From NCBI GenBank assembly GCA_948099385.1, contig CANUEZ040000105.1, positions 4,087,001 to 4,151,000 on the forward strand: DNA of 64,000 bases, in the 5' to 3' direction. This document shows positions 1 to 11,043 of the stretch, piece after piece (position 1 is the stretch's first letter; each line of letters begins with the position of its first letter). A model generated the notes under the pieces. That model was not told the origin of the DNA and ran no database searches. It saw only the letters and a program-made list of their open reading frames with translations. Both the position numbers and the translations under genes were made by a program. Source of the DNA: Fasciola hepatica (taxonomy: Eukaryota; Platyhelminthes; Trematoda; Plagiorchiida; Fasciolidae).

Positions 1-949
1 CTTCTTTCAACTGTTTAATAAGGACTTAGCCCCAGTCCTAAAGTCACTGTAAAACACGTTCGAGCAATGCGTAGCCAAATTCGCAACGAATCTCGAAACC
101 AGAAGACGATTATCCGTGAAATTCTACGATACTACATTATTGAATGAACTATGATACGAAACAGATACAAACCTCAATTATGCGATCAAAAGGACTCAAA
201 AACGGGGACCAAATTGCAGCGTGCGAGAGAGGAGCACGTGCGCACGCAGATCCAGAACAATGATATGATAAAGCAGCGCGATGGACGCGAACAAACAAAC
301 GTTGGTTCATAAAAACAAGCAGTGCATGAAACAAGTCAATAGTGTAAATAGGTGAGTGATGTTAAGGAAAACATGGAACTGCAGTGTATTAGGGGGATTT
401 TCCAAGACCGGCCGTTACACCGCCCACCAAAATCCTCCCGAATCTTGGCAGAGTCGAAGGGTTGGAGTGAGGGTACTGATTCTCCCTACTTACCTAGACC
501 CTGCTGTCAGCTCGCGTACCTATTGCTATAATCCACGGGAATAGCTCATTCGAACCTCGACAAAATAAACCAAAGATTAGGAACGTGCTACTTTGCAAAG
601 CCGCTGTCCTGTCCACCCGAAGACGGTCAACATCCGATGGAGGAGCAGTCCTGTGGTTCGCCTTGTGTCGGTCACCTCACCGCGGTTAGCCTCTTGGGTA
701 TGGCGGCGTTGGAAATCCACAACTGTCTATAATTCCGTTCTCAGAAATCGACTACTTGCTAAGTAGTGTATACACTCGCCACACTCTTCCCCCCTTGACA
801 AACTATAAACCATCCATGTTCTGTGGGTCCTCTCCAGATCCTCCTCTACTCTGTATTTCCTTTCTCCAGTCTGCTCCGTGGGGTTTTCCTCGTGAGGCCG
901 AACACTCTCCGTGGTGTGCTTTGTTGAGGGTGGTCATGCCAACGTTGTG
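1..949. repeat. 949-bp direct repeat, copy 1
   Basis: This block matches 9,698-10,646 at a constant offset of 9,697 bases. I saw only about one base difference, near 288 (gacgcg here, gacccg in the other copy). The block includes 47 bases of CR1-like reverse transcriptase, a 372-bp BEL LTR and part of the BEL 3' untranslated region. The shared host junction shows that copying came after the BEL insertion. The left end is cut by the window edge. Homology resumes after a 367-bp gap (1,317-1,386 versus 10,647-10,717) but with clearly more differences. It could be a recent segmental duplication or an assembly duplicate. Confidence 0.85.
48..419 (-). repeat. BEL/Pao LTR, copy 1
   Basis: A 372-bp long terminal repeat that begins TGTAAAACA and ends GTTACA on the plus strand, so it has the usual TG...CA ends. 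The same sequence occurs at 9,745-10,116, and related LTRs lie at 13,419-13,797 and 19,722-20,093. The element reads on the minus strand, because a purine-rich tract (minus-strand ggtgggcgg) lies just outside its right edge as the polypurine tract of a 3' LTR. Short open frames inside it are chance. Confidence 0.85.
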
Positions 950-1400
950 GCTCACAGCGGTGCACACGCCGTTCTTCGTAGGCGAGCCCTATTTTATAGA
1001 GTGGGTGGTAGGCTTCCAAGATTGAATACAGCCCTCTCCACCTAGTAAGCAGCTTCCGTGATCCAGGGCCACTAATGAGTCCCACGAAGAGCTGCTTGTA
1101 TTTTGCTAAGTAGTGTGTACACTCACCACACTAGAACGATTTAGTCAGTTTTCTTCTCACGATCGCACCTGATCCGTTGGCCACACCGAAGCGATATTAC
1201 TCTGCATCGTCCATGAGCACGGCTGATTGTTGGCGAGCCTGGAGGAGAACACAGGCGCCGTCCTCTGGGGAGCCTTTGTGCCTCGGTCGAGTATATTTGT
1301 GTGAGTGTGTGTGTGCTTGTGTGTGTATTAGTTGGGGTCACACTCTGGTAGACCGGCAAACAGTAACAACCATAACTTGCGGGAGATAATAATAATATAA
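420..1400 (-). mobile_element. BEL/Pao 3' untranslated region remnant
   Basis: Noncoding sequence upstream (minus strand) of the LTR at 48-419. It matches the 3' region of the BEL element at 10,117-10,717 and more weakly that at 13,798-14,460. It contains a GT-rich stretch (about 1,299-1,326) and an AT-rich run of AATAAT units near 1,385-1,406, after which homology stops. No pol sequence follows, so only the 3' tip of this copy is present. Confidence 0.6.
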
Positions 1401-4261
1401 TAATATTGGTATATTTCTCGGCCATGGTCGAGAGGCACGCGCTAACGCATGATCATGGTGTAACACGTTACTCAATAAGATGAAATATTCACAAAATTCT
1501 CAGTATGAAATTCGAGAGTATCAGAGATGGAAAAACATAGACAGCAACAGTTTGAATGGATCATTCTGATAATGGTTTGCGCGGCAGTTTTGAACCAGTT
1601 TCGAATCCGGGCTATGCGGTGGTGCGCGGTGAAGATGTCGAAGAAATCGTTTACGCAGTGCTAAGGAAGCATTATGAACAAGAATGATGCAAGCCAAGGA
1701 AACCGGAGGCCAACTAAGGTTCTGCAGATGGAGTAAATTTTTAACAAGAAGCAAAAGGGGGGAAAATCGACGCATGCGAAGAGGATAGCGATCCATGAAG
1801 ACAATACAGACCCTGAATGACGGATTTACCGGAGTTCGAAAAACGGAATGAGTTTTGAATCAAGGGGACATGAGGCCAATTTCGTGAAAGTGAACTGGTG
1901 GATGTGGAAGAAACAGCAGTCTATAAAAAGGTGAGTTTAGATTCAAGACCAATAACATGTACTATTCAGAAATAAGAAGGCGCAACTGGAGGGTTCTCGA
2001 GAAGTGGAGAGTCAATTTCCAGCCGGCTACGGATCGGAGGAAGGATAACCTGTGGTAACGGATAATAAAGTGGGAAAATCTCCGCATGGACTTCCGCGTT
2101 ATTATGCTGTTTCACTGACAAATATATATGTATGTGTTGATGCATTTGCCTTCAGTGTTATTCAGCGTCATTTCTGGTAATGCACGGTTTCGAATGCGTA
2201 AGTTTCTTCTGGCAGGGCACAGTATGTGTCGGTCAATCAGCCGAGTGTGGCTGTATATTAGCGGCATGCGCGTGAACTGGAATTCGTGTTCGTTGCGTTA
2301 GAAAACGCTGAACGATCTGATAAGCAGTTAGGGGTATCTCCTGTTGTGTGGTTTGATTTCGGTCTCAGTTGCTATGGTAGGTTCCACTTGAGTCTCTGTC
2401 CGTGCGAGTCAAAGCGGCATCCTTGGTTTGCCAATTTGGCGACTGAGATGGTGAGAGACAACGAACCTGAAATAAAAGGAGATTGCAGTCTGGACGTGGT
2501 TCCAGCTGTGGGTTATGATAATATGTGAAGACAATAAACAATGGATTGGTTAGGTCTATGTGAGTGGGGCATGGGTAAAATAGACTCGCAGTGGATTTGA
2601 GCTATACTGCTGCAGGCCGACGAAGTTGCGTACACTGGCTTGGTAACTGTGTATGCATTTCAAAAGATTCGTGATTTGCCCGTGAGCATGGCATCGCTGG
2701 GATACTAATAAATGACCTAGGGCTTCACGGTTAAGAGTGGTTAGTAATGATAACCCTCGATACCGTTTGCTTACGCAGAACGTAGTTTGGCAACGAGGCG
2801 ATAGGATAGGTTTGAAGTGACAGACTGAGCGAGCAGGACTAACTGTTTGCGTGGCGCTACGCTGTTACTGTCTCTTTCGGTATAGTGGTTATTCTATACT
2901 GAGTAGTTTCTGAGGAGTCAAAGTAGAAGGAACTATTGGGGTGACAGTAGTGATACATTAGAGGTAATTGGTCACTTGTCTTGGAACATTGACACGAGTT
3001 CATCCTCGATAGTGCAATCGTTCTGAGATTAAGCTCCAATGTGAGCAAGGAAATCTGATGCGGATATGATTGCATGGTTACTGTGGTATCTTTTTCGCTG
3101 TTATCGTGCTGCAAAGCAGGACTACACCGATGTGAGGACTGGTTTGGGGAACCGTGAGAGGTGGGTCCGAATTTTCGTCAGGAAAGCAGACTCTAACGGT
3201 CTACATTTGGTGCTCATGATAGGCGGCACAAGGGCCAGCTTCAGGTAGGGAGGTAGCACGATACACAACTACTGGCATCCAGCACGTGGCTCTCCAAGAA
3301 TGATCCACACATTTTAGACGTTCTTATTATTCTTTTTTTAATGGTTTTATCACAGTCAGGTATCTGGCTGTCAGAGAAGGCGGAGCTGCTTTTGGTGGGC
3401 GACCACAGCTCCCACGCCCCGGCCGAAATATGGACCGCATGTAACAAGCCGCGTTGGGAATAGGTCAACCACACCAGTCAATCCGTAGCGACACTACAAC
3501 CCAAAGACATGGGTCACATATGACAAGGCTGGTGTGCTTGAAAGACAAACAGTGGGGTATTCTTTTTCTCACTTTTTTGTGCCAATCTCTTACTTTTTGG
3601 TGTTTATGTCTTATTGGTGGTCAACTCTGTGCAGGGAGACCATCATGGCCAGGAATGTTTGCAGAAGTGCCGCGCCAACACTCGCCTAATTCGTGAAGTC
3701 AGAACACCCAGGCCGTTTACATGGGACAAAAAATGCAGGGGGAGGTAGGGTCAACCACAGCCTGCGATTGTTCGATGGGGTTTATGTTCAACACAACGCC
3801 AGTCTGCACAAAGATGGGGTACAACTTGCAGCACTAACAACGTGATTCGTCGGTACGATCCACAGATGGTTCGTAGTTTTGCTGGCTAAGTATCAAATGT
3901 TGTATAGGCCTATCGTGGAGGATGCTAGAGTTCTGTGATAGGGACAGAATTTGAGCTGTGAATGTGTGATGGTGACTACTGGATGGAGGTTGAGGAGTGT
4001 GACAGGCGCTGCGTCTTGGGTTAGAGACAGAGGCAAACACCTAATAATAATCAGCACTGGAAATGTTCAAAGACTATCTTTCATGCTTCCAGTGGTATTT
4101 CATATATTCAAATACGACTTCTGAAGCACTGGCCTGAGTCATGAGAGTTATTATGTTTAGGCATTGTAAACTGGTAGGTTTACGCTTAGGTGATGGCAAC
4201 TGCGGCGTATGGTGTGGCACATCCTAGATTATCAAGGGTTCGGGTTAGCATGCAACGCTTT
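1401..4261. other. no gene recognised
   Basis: About 2.9 kb with only short open frames on both strands. I saw no reverse transcriptase, integrase, transposase or splice-supported exon pattern. It may be old, decayed repeat. Confidence 0.5.
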
Positions 4262-4304
4262 CCTCATAAGCTCTGTCAAAAGACATAAGGATTCGTAAGA
4301 GCTA

Positions 4305-7300
4305 TCATTTTTGGATGTCCAGAGCTACGTGTAGTCTAGACTTAAACATATTTAGGGAATCTACGGAACGTACATCAGCTGGGAGTTTATTCCACAGAGT
4401 TGCATATTTCAGGAGGAAGAAGTTTTGCCTTAAGGATTTCCGAGAAGTAGGGATCGTTATACGGTGTTCCCTATTGCACAGCTGATGTGCCGAGTTTATA
4501 CTGAACTGAACTTGGCTGAAGGATACAGCTTGTTTGTGGAGCAAAGTAAACAAAAATGCGAGTTTGAGTTTTATTCTCCTAAGCCATAGGGGATCAAGCC
4601 GCAGGAGTGTACACCGCTGTCTGTAGGTCAGGGTCGTAGAAGGCCCAAACAGTTTTTTGGTAAATCGACGCTGTACATTCTCAATGTCGATAATGTCACG
4701 TTTATGCATATTTGAGAACACAAGTGTACAGTACTCTAGGGTTGGGCGAATATGAGTTTTGTATATCTCTAACTTACTGTTCGTGAGAAGAAAATTTCTC
4801 TGCAACAAGCCAAGGGACTTATTTGCCCGTGCAGTTATGTAGGAAGTGTGTTCAGAGAAATTGAAAGTGTAAGAATATTGCAGTCCAAGGTCTCTGATTG
4901 TTGGGGAATATGGGAGTGAGACACCGCCAATCTTAAGCGTATCATAAGGAATATTGCAGTTTAGCGAGAGATAACTGCTTTTGTTCACTGAAGATTCCAT
5001 TTTCCAGCGATCACAACAGGATAATAAGGACTGTACGTCGACCATGATGTTATTCAGTGCTACAGGTAGGTCTCCTCGTTCGAATTCATAGACCATCTTC
5101 ATATCATCGGCAAACAAGAAAATTTCGCCGTAAGTGATGACATTGCAAATATCGTTTATATATAGTAAAAACAGCAGTGGTCCTAAAACACTACCTTGGA
5201 TAACCCCGCTGTTTACTGGGTGGGGGTCTGATATCTGACCGCTGATGCAGGTAACTTGGTGACGGTACTGTAGATAGGATTTAAAACAACTGAGTAGGGG
5301 GTTTTCAATACCGTATCCCCTAATATTGTTGAGTAACTGCAGATGTGGCACTCTGTCGAAGGCTTTTGTCATATCAAGATAAATGATGACGAGTGCTCTG
5401 TCTTTGTCGGCGGCTGTTGTTACCAAATTTAGAAAGTCAAATTTGCAGGTTGAACACGACCGTGATTTGAGAAATCCGTGCTGTCTTGGGCTGATGAGCT
5501 TATGTGCAGAAAGGTAGTCGGTCAGGTAGTGTTTTACGACTTTTTCTAGCAGCCTCGAGATCATTGGCGTATGATTAATTGGGCGGTAATTTGCAATGTC
5601 ATGCACTGCGCCTTTCTTGTGCCTGGGGATAATAATGGATTTCTTCCATTGGCTGGGGAAGGTCCCGGTTTGCAGAGATAAATTGTATAGGTTTAGTAGT
5701 AGTAGGGGAATATCCGAGCCGCCTAGAGCGAATATTGCTGACGGCAGGCCGTCAGGACCGGGGTAGTAGGTCGGTTTGAAGGTGTGAATGTATTTATTTA
5801 TATCCGTAGTGGTAACCGTGATAGAACTGAGTCAGGAGTTTGTGACAGACGGGGTGACAAACTGGGTACACGATGGACTGAGAGACACGGTGGTTGTGAA
5901 GAAAGTATTAAATGTGTCAGCTATCTTTCGAGGTGAGGTTATGAGGTTATCCGAATGGTTGATCTGTTTTATGCATCGAGTTGATTGTGGGGCACGAGCC
6001 CTGTGTAGCCGGGCTAGCTCTTGAGCTTTGTTTGGGTGGCGTAACGCTTTGGTTTCTTGCTTTAGTTGTAGGTCACGGGCCTTGCGGTGGATTTCGTGAT
6101 GGAGGCGTTCCAGTCTGAAGACTGTAGAAAAGTCTCTATTTCGTTGGTACTGCCGTCGAAGCTCGTCGTGTTTCTGCTTTAGCCTGGCTATATGGTAACC
6201 TGCTGGTCTGGATGGATTGTAGGGGCGTGATATGTTTTCGATGCATGAGTGTTAACTTGAGTAGAGGAGGTCAGCGGCGAACTGGGGATTTGCTGTTAGG
6301 AAGAACTCGTCCCAGTTTCTGGAGCGAATTTGAGAGGGAATATGGTCCCATTTAAAGTGACGGAAGGAGAGACCGTTACATGGTAGGCTAACAGTACGTG
6401 GCTTGACTTGAAATCTGACGATTTTATGGTCGCTGCCTGTGTAGTCGTTTAGTACGGAGGCAGAGACGTTCGTGAGACCCAGGGTAAATATCAGATCAAG
6501 GATGTTATTCTTTCTGGTAGGTTGTTTTACATGTTGGGCCCACTGGCCCAGGCGAATGCATGAGGCAAATTGCAAATACTTGTAGGAGGCAGAAAAGGAG
6601 GACCAGTTTACGCCCGGGGCATTGAAGTCGCCTGCTATAAATTTACCTCCAAATGGCAGGTCAGCGATGTAGTTAAATTCATCAATGATGGGATTAAATG
6701 TGGAAGTGCCGTTTCTGGGGGGTCGATATATACAACCTACAACTATGTTCATCTGGGATGAAGAAATTGTAGACCATATAGAATCTTCAACATTTGCGAG
6801 CACGGTATTTTCCAGTAGGGTGGCAGGTAGGCTGCTCTTGACATACCCCATGCAACCTCCACCGCGGCGGTAGATTCGTTGAGTCCTGAAGGTTTGATAA
6901 CCGATCAGTGATATTTGGTCGGAAGGTATGTTCTCGGTGAGCCAAGTTTCAGTAATCAGGATTATGTCGAAGTTGTGGACGACAGCCAGTCTTTTTATAG
7001 CAGAAAGCTTGTTCAAGATGGAACGGGAGTTGAATAGTGCTATGGTAAGCATTTCTGTAGGAGGCTTTGAAGCGTCAGTGGATTTGGTAGCCAGGGTGTG
7101 CGTGGCAGGGCGGTGTTCAATGGACGGGTCATCCATGCAGGAAGACAGGATGTGAGTTGCTACTTCCTTTTGGACAGCTCTATCCTTATCGCCGCACATT
7201 GTACATTGGGCCGAACACTCATGATGTTCAGTAGAGATTAACACTGGATGCTGAGGTGTTATTGTAACGCGGGCTAATAGATCTGGAGGGGGGTATGGTG

Positions 7301-7529
7301 ACTCTAGGTGGGACCTTTGAGGCAAAACAGGTATGAATCGGGAGAGAGTTAGTAAGGATGCCAGGGGGTCAGCAAGGGGGCGGGGAGCAGTAGAGGAAGG
7401 GCAACCAAGGTTATGATGGAAGCCTTGTGAGGAGAAGGATGAAAGGCAGGGTAGGTGGGATTTTAATGGAGCAGGTATGATGTTTTGGATAGAGTTTGTT
7501 GAGGTGGGAGGCATCTCACAAGGCTCCAT
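4305..7529 (-). pseudogene. CR1-like ORF2: endonuclease-reverse transcriptase with two in-frame stops
   Basis: One frame of 1,075 codons runs from an ATG at 7,529 to the stop at 4,305, broken only by TAA at 6,252-6,254 and TGA at 5,832-5,834. The N-terminal endonuclease shows the expected residues: an N in LFNSRS, E in ITETWL, GDFN, and the SDH near its end. After a linker come the reverse transcriptase blocks: YLDMTKAFDRVPH, GVIQGSVLGPLLFLLYIND and the catalytic FADD (about 5,107-5,118). The start overlaps the ORF1 stop by 14 nt, suggesting coupled re-initiation, although a later ATG at 7,052 begins right at the endonuclease. The protein would nick target DNA and prime reverse transcription there. 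Confidence 0.85.
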
Positions 7530-9131
7530 GGAAAGAGTGTGAGGGGGTGGAGTAGTAGCGAAAGGGCTGTTGATGAAAGGGGCCTTGGTGTGAAGGGTCA
7601 GTTGGCATAGTGTGCAGTGGTGTCGGAGTAGAGTACGGCGATGTTGGGTGGTAGGGGAGCAGAGGATGTTGAAGCTGCGGAGGGTTAAGATGGGGCACAC
7701 CATGAGGCGGAAAATGGTCGGGCGCGGGCCACACGTTGTGGTACCAGTTGGCAACGATGCTGGTAACTCGTCCCGCATGGTTCGAGTTTGGAGGTGGTAC
7801 ATTAAATAGAAAATTTGTGATATGGTACTGCATCTGTGGACGTGAAGACAGCGGGTTCTGGGTTTGTGGGTGTGGGATGTAGCAGTGGGGTACGCGGATC
7901 ACCGATGGACCAAATAAATGCGCTGGTGGACTAGCGCTAGGGTGAGCGAGGAGATTTCGTGTGTATGGCCGAGATGGGGGTCGTGAATGGGTAGTAGGCC
8001 GGTTAGCTGGAGCGCGAGAGGTCCTATGTCGACTGCCGATTAAAGATGGGAGCGTGACAGTGTCAGTGCTGACGAGGTTTTGGCCTCTGGGAGCAACACG
8101 TGACGAGGGTGACGTTGTGGCCGAAGCGCTGGGAGACAACGTTGCAGTTGGCTGGTCGGTGCGGGGTGGCGTGTTTGAAGCTGTCGGTTTATTTGCTCGT
8201 TTGGCAGACAGACCAGAGCGTGGATGGCTGCTTGCAGAGAGGGGGGTTGTATTGCTCGGCTGTGGGTAGACAGTGGTGGAGATGGGAGTGCAACATGGAG
8301 CCTTTTTGGGGGACGTTGAGGTGTTGGAGGTGAACGGGACGAATCTAGGTCCACGTTTTGCGCTCGTGCACTGGTTAGCGGGAGTGTTAACGAGTTGTTT
8401 ACGGTGGGAAGTTTCTCAGGGGAGCTTTGTGGCACTGGGTCAGACGGTGGTGGGAGTACTTGGATGCTGGCATTCGATCTAACGACCTCCCTCTGCAGAG
8501 GGGTTTTGTCTGGAGCAATTTTTATATTTTTAAATGAAGTGGACTTTGCGATGGACTCTCTCTTTCTAACGAATTCCACGGCAGTGCTCTCTTCTAGAAA
8601 TTGAAACAGTAGCGAGCACATGTTTCGATGTGACCGTTTTCTGAGTCTTTTGCAGTAGCACTCGTGGTGTGACATATCACATGCCATGAGCAATGACTGT
8701 TTGACCAAGGAAAGGGGCAAACGATCTGGAACATTAAAAACAACGGCATTTTTAGAATTTTTTATCCGTCTATGAACTTCAGATGCAACAGAGTCCAGGA
8801 AGTGGCCGGCTGATAAGAGACTATCAGTGTTTGGATGTTTTAAAGGATCAACAATATATGCTAGTGGCAGCAGCATGGTCAGTGCATCGTCCATGGATCG
8901 TAACTGTTTCTCTAAGGACAATAAGCTTTCCTGATGCGCATTATATTTGTTACTGGCTTCACTGTATATATCGACCAGTGGTACTGAACACGGCACTGAG
9001 GAGGTAGAAGGTCGGGGGCGCTTGGTGCTTGTAAGTGGAGTTCGATTTGCCGCTCGGTGAATGAGGCGATTTGAAGTCGATCTAGGCATGATATTTGAAA
9101 GAACTTTGATAGAAGTGGATCCGCAGGTCAA
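7516..9131 (-). pseudogene. CR1-like ORF1, frameshifted
   Basis: The first part (9,131 to about 8,100) encodes a basic N-terminus, a possible coiled-coil region (KYNAHQESLLSLEKQL) and a conserved-looking central block rich in Cys, His, Lys and Arg (SHHECYCKRLRKRSH) that could bind RNA. The second part, in another frame down to 7,516, is a Pro/Ser/His-rich low-complexity tail. A frameshift in 8,040-8,139 separates them. ORF1 proteins of this group bind element RNA; that role is inferred from position. Antisense open frames here are shadows. Confidence 0.65.
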
Positions 9132-9350
9132 ATGCTAACCTCAGATTTTACTGTTAAGAAAAAAAACCTGATTTATTTTAGCTAATGGGGATGTCTTGCA
9201 AAGCTGTTTGTGAACTATTTCCCTAGGTACATCAGTGGAAACTATACCAATAACAGCACGGCTAGTGACGTGGTGTAGCGCAAGGGTAACAGATCTGCTA
9301 GCCCAACCTGCATCCAATGCAAAGTGGCAGAGAAGGTCACCCGGGTGCAC

Positions 9351-9744
9351 GCCTGGGAGTGCCTACTGGAGAATTCTATGATTTGCCCAGCTCAGAAGGG
9401 ATTTCTAAAAGAGGTCGTGCTTGACCAACCTCTTGAGCTTCTTAGACGAAGTCACTCGAAGAGTGGATGAAGGTAAACAGGTAGAAGTATGTTTTCTGGA
9501 GTTGAACAAGGTATTTGACTCGGTAAACCGTTGGCTTCTACTAGTCAAGATAGGGCCACTCGGTATAAATGGGTAGATTCAGGAATGGTCAAGGGGCTTA
9601 CTTACCAGTAGAATGTTCTATGTGAGAGTAAGTGAAGACAAATCTAAACCGGAGAACGCAGCCAGTGGAGTGCAGCAGGCTCCTGTACTGAGCCCACCTT
9701 CTTTCAACTGTTTAATAAGGACTTAGCCCCAGTCCTAAAGTCAC
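9351..9744 (+). pseudogene. CR1-like reverse transcriptase, 5' part of a split copy (N1)
   Basis: Plus-strand fragment with a reverse transcriptase N-terminal half, including a GFLK box, EVTRRVDEGKQVEV and a degenerate KVFDSVN box, with stops. It is 5'-truncated near 9,351 and interrupted at 9,744 by the BEL composite. The frame resumes on the other side at 20,094 in the middle of the same domain, leading into the FADD-like motif (here FAHD). Related to the copy at 21,186-22,700. Confidence 0.75.
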
Positions 9745-10646
9745 TGTAAAACACGTTCGAGCAATGCGTAGCCAAATTCGCAACGAATCTCGAAACCAGA
9801 AGACGATTATCCGTGAAATTCTACGATACTACATTATTGAATGAACTATGATACGAAACAGATACAAACCTCAATTATGCGATCAAAAGGACTCAAAAAC
9901 GGGGACCAAATTGCAGCGTGCGAGAGAGGAGCACGTGCGCACGCAGATCCAGAACAATGATATGATAAAGCAGCGCGATGGACCCGAACAAACAAACGTT
10001 GGTTCATAAAAACAAGCAGTGCATGAAACAAGTCAATAGTGTAAATAGGTGAGTGATGTTAAGGAAAACATGGAACTGCAGTGTATTAGGGGGATTTTCC
10101 AAGACCGGCCGTTACACCGCCCACCAAAATCCTCCCGAATCTTGGCAGAGTCGAAGGGTTGGAGTGAGGGTACTGATTCTCCCTACTTACCTAGACCCTG
10201 CTGTCAGCTCGCGTACCTATTGCTATAATCCACGGGAATAGCTCATTCGAACCTCGACAAAATAAACCAAAGATTAGGAACGTGCTACTTTGCAAAGCCG
10301 CTGTCCTGTCCACCCGAAGACGGTCAACATCCGATGGAGGAGCAGTCCTGTGGTTCGCCTTGTGTCGGTCACCTCACCGCGGTTAGCCTCTTGGGTATGG
10401 CGGCGTTGGAAATCCACAACTGTCTATAATTCCGTTCTCAGAAATCGACTACTTGCTAAGTAGTGTATACACTCGCCACACTCTTCCCCCCTTGACAAAC
10501 TATAAACCATCCATGTTCTGTGGGTCCTCTCCAGATCCTCCTCTACTCTGTATTTCCTTTCTCCAGTCTGCTCCGTGGGGTTTTCCTCGTGAGGCCGAAC
10601 ACTCTCCGTGGTGTGCTTTGTTGAGGGTGGTCATGCCAACGTTGTG
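9698..10646. repeat. 949-bp direct repeat, copy 2
   Basis: Partner of 1-949. It spans the junction between the CR1-like fragment N1 and the BEL LTR, then runs into the BEL 3' untranslated region. At 10,646 it jumps relative to copy 1, skipping 367 bases inside a GT-rich stretch. Confidence 0.85.
9745..10116 (-). repeat. BEL/Pao LTR, outer left (3' LTR of the composite)
   Basis: 372 bp with TG...CA ends, essentially identical to 48-419. Its interior (about 300 bp) is also identical to the LTR at 19,722-20,093 apart from one base, but the two ends differ from it. Confidence 0.9.
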
Positions 10647-11043
10647 CTTGTGTGTGTATTAGTTGGGGTCGCACTCTGGTAGACCGGCAAATAGTAACAA
10701 CCATAATTTGCGGGAGATATCTTCCATAATGTTCGTGATACACGGGGAACAATCAGCCCTTCGGAACGTTTCGATGGAGGCCATGAATTATAAACGTTTA
10801 TTATGTAATTGTGATTGGTGTGTTTCTGAGTGCATGATACAACCACAGCTACGACTAAAAGTACCAGAATTCTGTTGTAACTTAAACGGAAAATGGTGAG
10901 CACCGCAAGGTGTTTGATAGAGGTTATGATGCATAAACATATATCATGTGGGTGTGTATGTGTCAGGGTGTATTATAGTTCAATACGTCAGTATGTCGGT
11001 ACTGCCCCATAAATGAGGGTTCCTACAACCACCTAAGAGACGA
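10117..11043 (-). other. 3' untranslated region of BEL fragment A
   Basis: Noncoding sequence between the LTR and the pol end. Starts with the polypurine-like tract next to the LTR. Its distal part (about 10,860-10,990) weakly resembles the repeated units in the B copy's 3' region near 14,330-14,440. No gene seen. Confidence 0.55.

Larger units (their letters stand above)
4262..9140 (-). mobile_element. CR1-type non-LTR retrotransposon, near full length
   Basis: A two-ORF non-LTR element on the minus strand, about 4.9 kb. ORF1 (9,131 to 7,516) overlaps the start of ORF2 (7,529 to 4,305), which holds an apurinic-type endonuclease followed by reverse transcriptase. This order is that of the CR1 group. 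The exact 3' end is uncertain: coding ends at 4,305 and I placed the boundary where the sequence loses its character near 4,262. The copy looks inactive (frameshift in ORF1, two stops in ORF2) but is otherwise well preserved, so it is fairly young. Confidence 0.8.

Noticed and set aside
149..334. Open frame repeated identically at 149-334, 9,846-10,031 and 19,823-20,008
   Set aside because: It lies wholly inside the BEL LTRs, and its conservation follows from LTR similarity. No start context or domain supports a protein.
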